From Clostridia bacterium (lineage in GTDB: Bacteria; Bacillota; Clostridia; Lachnospirales; Lachnospiraceae): 48,908 nt of DNA. The stretch's first letter is position 1. The number at the start of each line of letters is the position of its first letter. This document shows, piece by piece, positions 45,327-48,908 of the stretch. Position numbers and translations under genes: made by a program. The notes under the pieces are model-generated. The model was not told where the DNA came from. It did no database searches and was given only the letters and a program-made list of their open reading frames with translations. Location of the stretch: assembly GCA_910575725.1 (NCBI GenBank), contig CAJTFE010000038.1, positions 1-48,908 on the forward strand, given 5' to 3'.

Positions 45327-46100
45327 ATGGCATTTTTCAGATATGGGCAAAAAAACATTTATTATGAGGAAATCGGGGAGGGGCTGCCTGTTGTTTTATT
45401 GCATGGAGATACCGCCTCATCAAAGATGTTTGAACCTATCATACCTTTGTATGCAGATAGCTTCAAAGTGATTCTTATGGATTTTCTTGGGAACGGACGT
45501 TCTGACAGGATAGAGGCGTTCCCATCGGACTTATGGTATTCACAGGCCCAGCAGGTCATAGCGCTTTTGGAATATTTAGATTGCGGAAAAGTGAATCTGA
45601 TAGGTACGAGCGGCGGAGCGTGGGTTGCTGTTAACACGGCATTAGAGCGTCCGGATCTTGTGTATAAGGTCATTGCCGACAGCTTTGACGGGAGGACGCT
45701 TCCAAATGATTTTTCAGAAAATCTTCTAAAAGAGAGAACAGCCGCAAAAACCGACGATTTTTCCAGACAGTTTTATGAATGGTGTCAAGGAGAAGATTGG
45801 GAAACAGTTGTTGACCTTAATACAAAAGCGTTGGCAGAATGTGCGGATTCCAAACTGCCTTTATTCCATAAGCCTTTAGAAACGCTCGCAGCGCCGATAC
45901 TGTTTGTCGGAAGCACGGAAGATACCATGTGCCGCAAAGATCTTGCAGAGGAGTATCAGCAAATGGAGCAGCTTGTATCAAAGGGCAAAACCTTTCTATT
46001 TCCAACAGGCAGTCATCCTGCTATACTTACAAATGCAGAGAAATTCGCTGATATTGTAAAAGATTTCTTTGATTCCTATGTTCCCAAGGCGTTTCCGTAA
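45327..46100 (+). CDS. Alpha/beta hydrolase
   Basis: This 257-aa enzyme has the alpha/beta-hydrolase fold. The oxyanion HG is at 26-27 (VVLLHGD), the nucleophile Ser95 sits in GTSGG, and the catalytic His is about residue 230 in GSHPAIL; an acid residue is likely in GSTEDTM. Substrate unknown. The ATG follows AGGAGGAATGAAAGA. Its base composition is more AT-rich than the flanking genes, and it lies just after a decayed regulator gene, which suggests recent acquisition of the pair. It converges on the YhgE-like gene. Confidence 0.85.
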   Translation: MAFFRYGQKNIYYEEIGEGLPVVLLHGDTASSKMFEPIIPLYADSFKVILMDFLGNGRSDRIEAFPSDLWYSQAQQVIALLEYLDCGKVNLIGTSGGAWVAVNTALERPDLVYKVIADSFDGRTLPNDFSENLLKERTAAKTDDFSRQFYEWCQGEDWETVVDLNTKALAECADSKLPLFHKPLETLAAPILFVGSTEDTMCRKDLAEEYQQMEQLVSKGKTFLFPTGSHPAILTNAEKFADIVKDFFDSYVPKAFP

Positions 46101-46147
46101 TATCAGCAATCATTTTTTCTGTAAAGAACCTTTTATCGTCGTCACAA

Positions 46148-46171
46148 GCGGCAGAGATTTCTCCCTGCCGC
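46148..46171. terminator. Hairpin between hydrolase and YhgE-like gene
   Basis: GCGGCAG/CTGCCGC with a 10-nt loop lies in the 121-bp gap between two convergent genes. Only a weak T tail follows, so it is a possible terminator. Confidence 0.4.
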
Positions 46172-46221
46172 CTGGCTGTTTATATAATGATTTTTCCATT
46201 AATTGGTTTCACACTTTTTTA

Positions 46222-48642
46222 TTACTTCTCGATACCCGCGGTTTTATAAATAAATCTTACGTTTCCTTCCGCCTCGTCGGAGATTCCGGCGAAGGAGCGG
46301 TATGCCCTGGCTGCGCTCTTGACGCCTTCGAAGCGGTCGGACAGCTCTTGAAGATCCCCGTTAAACTTATCTGTCAGCTTCTGTATGCCCTCGTCATTAA
46401 ATTCAATCGTTCCGTCCTTCAATTCCTCAGAACCGTCTCTCAGCTCTTCTACGCCGTCCCGAAGCTCCTGACCGCCGTCTTTGAGTTCGCCCGTTCCGTC
46501 TCTTAATTCGCCTGTTCCGTCTTTCAGTTCTTTTGCTCCGTCTTTAAGTTTCCCTGCCCCGTCGCTAAGGGCGTCAATGCCGGAATTTAAGGCCGGTGCG
46601 TTTTTCATCAGCTCCTGTACGCCTGCATAGATCTGATCCACGCCCTGGGTGTAGCTCCCCACGCCCATGTAAACCTGGTATGCTCCCTCCAAAAGCTGCA
46701 GGGTGGACTTTGTCATCTCTATCAATTGCAGCTTTTGCTTTAGCTGTTCTGCTGCCGCAGCCGCCTGGGCGTTCCCTGCCTGGGAGGACTGAACCAGCAC
46801 GGCTTCCTTCTCGCAGACCTCTGCCCTGGGTTCTTCCTGGCCGCTTTCTTCCTGGCCGGGTTCTTCCTGACTGCTTTCTCCCGCTTCCTTCTGGCCGGAC
46901 TGCACCTGGGTGTCCTCCTGGTCTGCTGTCTCCTGAGACGCTTCATCCGTGGCAGGCTCCTGCTCCGCTGGATCCTTCACTGCCGGCTCCTGGGATGTTG
47001 GCTCCTGGGATTCCTGCTTCTGGCTGTTGTTTCCCTCGGAAGTGCTTTCGCTTTGAACCGGCTGCTGTTTTGTTTCCCCAGGCTCTTCCTGGGGCTTTGT
47101 CTCCTCCCTCTCCGTTTCGGCAGAGAGTGCCTCATTTTCTACCGCTTCTTTCTGCACTGTCTGGCCCTCTGCCGGCGCTTCGCTCTTCTCTTCCTTTTGC
47201 TCTTCCTCTATGGCTTCCTCTGCCAGAAGCTCCTCCGCCGGAATCTGGGATGTCACGTTTGGGATCTGCGCTTTCAGATTCTCTGCCAGAACATTCAGCT
47301 TTCCTATCGCCGCCTCAATCTCTGCACAGAACTGCTCCGGGGTCTTTCCCGAAGGATCCAGGGTCGGAACGCCGTATGCCGAAAAGCCTGCAAGCTGTGC
47401 ATTTGCCAGCTTTAGGAGTCCCTCATATACGGCCTTTGCTCCCCCGTTCAGTTTCTCATTGTTCTGGGTAAGCTCCTGGAGCCCAGCCGACAACTGCTTC
47501 ACGCCGGCAAAGAGCGCTCCGGCTCCGTTCTTCAGCGTTCCGATTCCGTCGTACAGTTCTCCGGCCCCGTCACGCAGCTCTCTGGCTCCGTCATTCAGTT
47601 TCTGTGCCCCTTCGTCCAGCTCGTCAATCCCGTCTGTCAGCTCGCCGGTTCCATCATACAGCTCCAGCACGCCGTCGTAAAGCTCTGCCGTCCCGTCCAT
47701 CAGCTCGTTCATGGCGTCCTGCAGTTCCTCCATATCCGCCGACAAATCATCCATTTTTTCCTGGGTATCCATATCCATGTCTCCAAAAATCTCATTGGAC
47801 GCAACGGTCAGCGTGGCTGCCAGCTCAAAGTCTGTCACATCTGCCGTCAGTTCTACATAATCAGGAATATCCAGCTCTTCTACATCAAAATCCTCACTGC
47901 CGATATCCAGATTGTCTTTCAGCCCCGGCATTGCATAGCCCATTACGATGGTACGCTCTCCGTCATTGATAACCTTTCCGTTGGATACCTGGATGTTCCG
48001 GAAGTTCTCATTGTCAAGAACCAGGCTGGTCATCACTACGAAAGGCACATAAAGCTGCTCCTCCTTCTCTCCCACAGCCACGGTTTCCTTCTGCCGGTTC
48101 GTGTAATCAAAACGGATTGCCACCTTTCCGCTTTTGCCTGCCAGTTCCTCGGGAGAAATGGTTCTGCCGTTTAACTGATAAGCGACCTTCAAATCGATGG
48201 GGAGCTCCTTCTCTATGCTGCCCTGATAATAAATATCATTGCCTGCGGCATCCCATACGCCCAAAGAGCCTTCCTTTTGTTCAAAGCCCCCGGTGCCCTT
48301 TACATTGGTGATATTCGTAAGCTCTGTGACATCCTCCAGGGTTTCCTTTCCCATGGCATTTTTCAGCCAGTCACTGACAATCAGCTTTTCGGGGGAGCCG
48401 TCTGCATTTGCAATCACATAGACGGTTTCCTCCTTGGCAAGCTGCCCTCTGTCCTCATCTGACAATTCTGCTTCTATTGTTTTTATCTCCGGCTTGGGAT
48501 TTTCCGCTGCTGACAAAGCGGTTTTCCAGATCCGGCTTTCAGCCTCCTTTGCCTGTGCCGGAATCTGTATGCCTCCGACCGCAAGCAGCGCGGCCATTGT
48601 GATCGAGATGCCCTTTTTCCATTCATTCTGTAATTTTTTCAT
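46222..48642 (-). CDS. Secreted YhgE/Pip-like repeat protein
   Basis: This 806-aa protein has a signal peptide (GISITMAALLAVGGIQIPAQA, cleavage near residue 31). Two blocks of short repeats of the type L-x-D-G-x-x-E-L lie at about 300-415 and 655-750, separated by a long Gln/Glu/Ser-rich linker (about 470-615). The repeats resemble the extracellular coiled coil of YhgE/Pip proteins, but the membrane domain of that family is absent at the C-terminus. It is therefore likely exported and wall-associated or free. The frame extends 88 codons upstream, but those codons are hairpin repeats; the ATG at 48642 with TAGGAGG is the start. Confidence 0.8.
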   Translation of the reverse strand: MKKLQNEWKKGISITMAALLAVGGIQIPAQAKEAESRIWKTALSAAENPKPEIKTIEAELSDEDRGQLAKEETVYVIANADGSPEKLIVSDWLKNAMGKETLEDVTELTNITNVKGTGGFEQKEGSLGVWDAAGNDIYYQGSIEKELPIDLKVAYQLNGRTISPEELAGKSGKVAIRFDYTNRQKETVAVGEKEEQLYVPFVVMTSLVLDNENFRNIQVSNGKVINDGERTIVMGYAMPGLKDNLDIGSEDFDVEELDIPDYVELTADVTDFELAATLTVASNEIFGDMDMDTQEKMDDLSADMEELQDAMNELMDGTAELYDGVLELYDGTGELTDGIDELDEGAQKLNDGARELRDGAGELYDGIGTLKNGAGALFAGVKQLSAGLQELTQNNEKLNGGAKAVYEGLLKLANAQLAGFSAYGVPTLDPSGKTPEQFCAEIEAAIGKLNVLAENLKAQIPNVTSQIPAEELLAEEAIEEEQKEEKSEAPAEGQTVQKEAVENEALSAETEREETKPQEEPGETKQQPVQSESTSEGNNSQKQESQEPTSQEPAVKDPAEQEPATDEASQETADQEDTQVQSGQKEAGESSQEEPGQEESGQEEPRAEVCEKEAVLVQSSQAGNAQAAAAAEQLKQKLQLIEMTKSTLQLLEGAYQVYMGVGSYTQGVDQIYAGVQELMKNAPALNSGIDALSDGAGKLKDGAKELKDGTGELRDGTGELKDGGQELRDGVEELRDGSEELKDGTIEFNDEGIQKLTDKFNGDLQELSDRFEGVKSAARAYRSFAGISDEAEGNVRFIYKTAGIEK

Positions 48643-48657
48643 TTTAAACCTCCTATT

Positions 48658-48763
48658 CCAGTTCCGTAATATCCCTCTCAGTACACTGGTCTGAAATCCA
48701 TTTCCAGCCACAAACCCATGTGTCTGGAAATGGATTTGTGCACTGAGAGGGATATTACTGTTT
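48658..48763 (-). repeat. Hairpin leader element, copy C
   Basis: This 106-bp unit has a 93-nt hairpin (48666-48758) with a 21-bp outer stem closing with CAC/GTG, a 7-nt one-sided bulge, a 14-bp perfect inner stem and a 16-nt loop with CACA/TGTG inside. The ends CCAGTTCCGTAAT and ATTACTGTTT are shared with copies A and B, but most of the stem differs in sequence. It runs into the ribosome binding site of the 46222-48642 gene. Confidence 0.88.
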
Positions 48764-48790
48764 TTAAGTCGCTGTGCGACAGCACTAAAG

Positions 48791-48883
48791 GGTAAAGCTG
48801 CTTCGACACACCGGTAATGAGAGAAACTTTTATTCGAAAAAGCACTCATAAAAGTTCCTCTCGTGCGCCTTTGCAGCTTTACC
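48791..48883 (-). repeat. Hairpin leader element, copy D (divergent)
   Basis: This 93-nt hairpin has a 21-position outer stem closing with CAC/GTG, a 7-nt bulge on the same side as copies A-C, a 14-bp inner stem and a 16-nt loop. Its sequence is otherwise unrelated to them and its flanks differ. It lies 27 bp from copy C, giving a tandem pair as before lpdA. Confidence 0.7.
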
Positions 48884-48908
48884 GTCCAGCAGAAATTATT
48901 TTTCAAAA

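Noticed and set aside
48643..48906. N-terminal extension of the YhgE-like frame to the window edge
   Set aside because: The 88 extra codons fall on the hairpin repeats and have no signal or conserved sequence. A strong ribosome binding site and signal peptide support the ATG at 48642.

Overview
The window looks like the chromosome of a Lachnospiraceae-type gut Clostridium. The evidence is the ribosomal and RNA-polymerase gene content, strong AGGAGG ribosome binding sites, TTGACA/TATAAT promoters, and small families typical of that group (DUF5711, DUF4026, a CD3324-like remnant, an RsgI-type anti-sigma protein). Most genes lie on the minus strand, so the large transcription units read from right to left. 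Species cannot be fixed from the sequence alone.

Layout. Bases 1-6700 carry part of an integrative mobilizable element: a TnpV-like protein, a MobV relaxase with a hairpin cluster upstream that is a good oriT candidate, a ParM/ParR-like partition pair, a tyrosine integrase, a small excisionase-like protein, and a divergent zinc-finger (DUF6076-like) gene. It abuts the 3' end of tuf. Bases 6800-29090 are the translation/transcription core, read leftwards: rpmG-secE-nusG-rplK-rplA-rplJ-rplL, then rpoB-rpoC, then rpsL-rpsG-fusA-tuf. Unrelated genes interrupt this normally compact cluster: two small membrane-protein genes between rplL and rpoB, and lpdA, an ECF sigma/anti-sigma pair and a metallo-hydrolase gene between rpoC and rpsL. 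Leader elements are visible: a probable L1-binding site copied before both rplK and rplA, the L10 leader with an attenuator hairpin, and many clear promoters and terminators.

Bases 29380-43400 hold an IclR regulator, an aldehyde dehydrogenase with a FIST-domain protein, an envelope cluster (CvpA, DUF5711, and a LysM protein with what looks like an inactive MPN/JAMM domain), a split transketolase, and the operon pfkA-dnaX-ybaB-recR-glycosyltransferase. Bases 43580-46100 on the plus strand carry tRNA-Ser(CGA), a DUF4026 protein, a decayed CD3324-like pseudogene and an AT-richer alpha/beta hydrolase. The right end is a secreted YhgE/Pip-like repeat protein whose leader reaches the window edge.

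The most unusual signal is a family of about 91-93-nt hairpins, paired in tandem in the 5' leaders of two unrelated genes: lpdA (16348-16542) and the YhgE-like gene (48666-48883). All four keep the same geometry: an outer stem of 20-21 bp closing with CAC/GTG, a 7-nt one-sided bulge, a 14-bp inner stem and a 16-nt loop. The stem sequences differ between members. Every A-C mispair on the plus strand becomes a G-U pair on the minus strand, which is the sense of the downstream genes. This points to a structured RNA leader element not matched to any family known to me.
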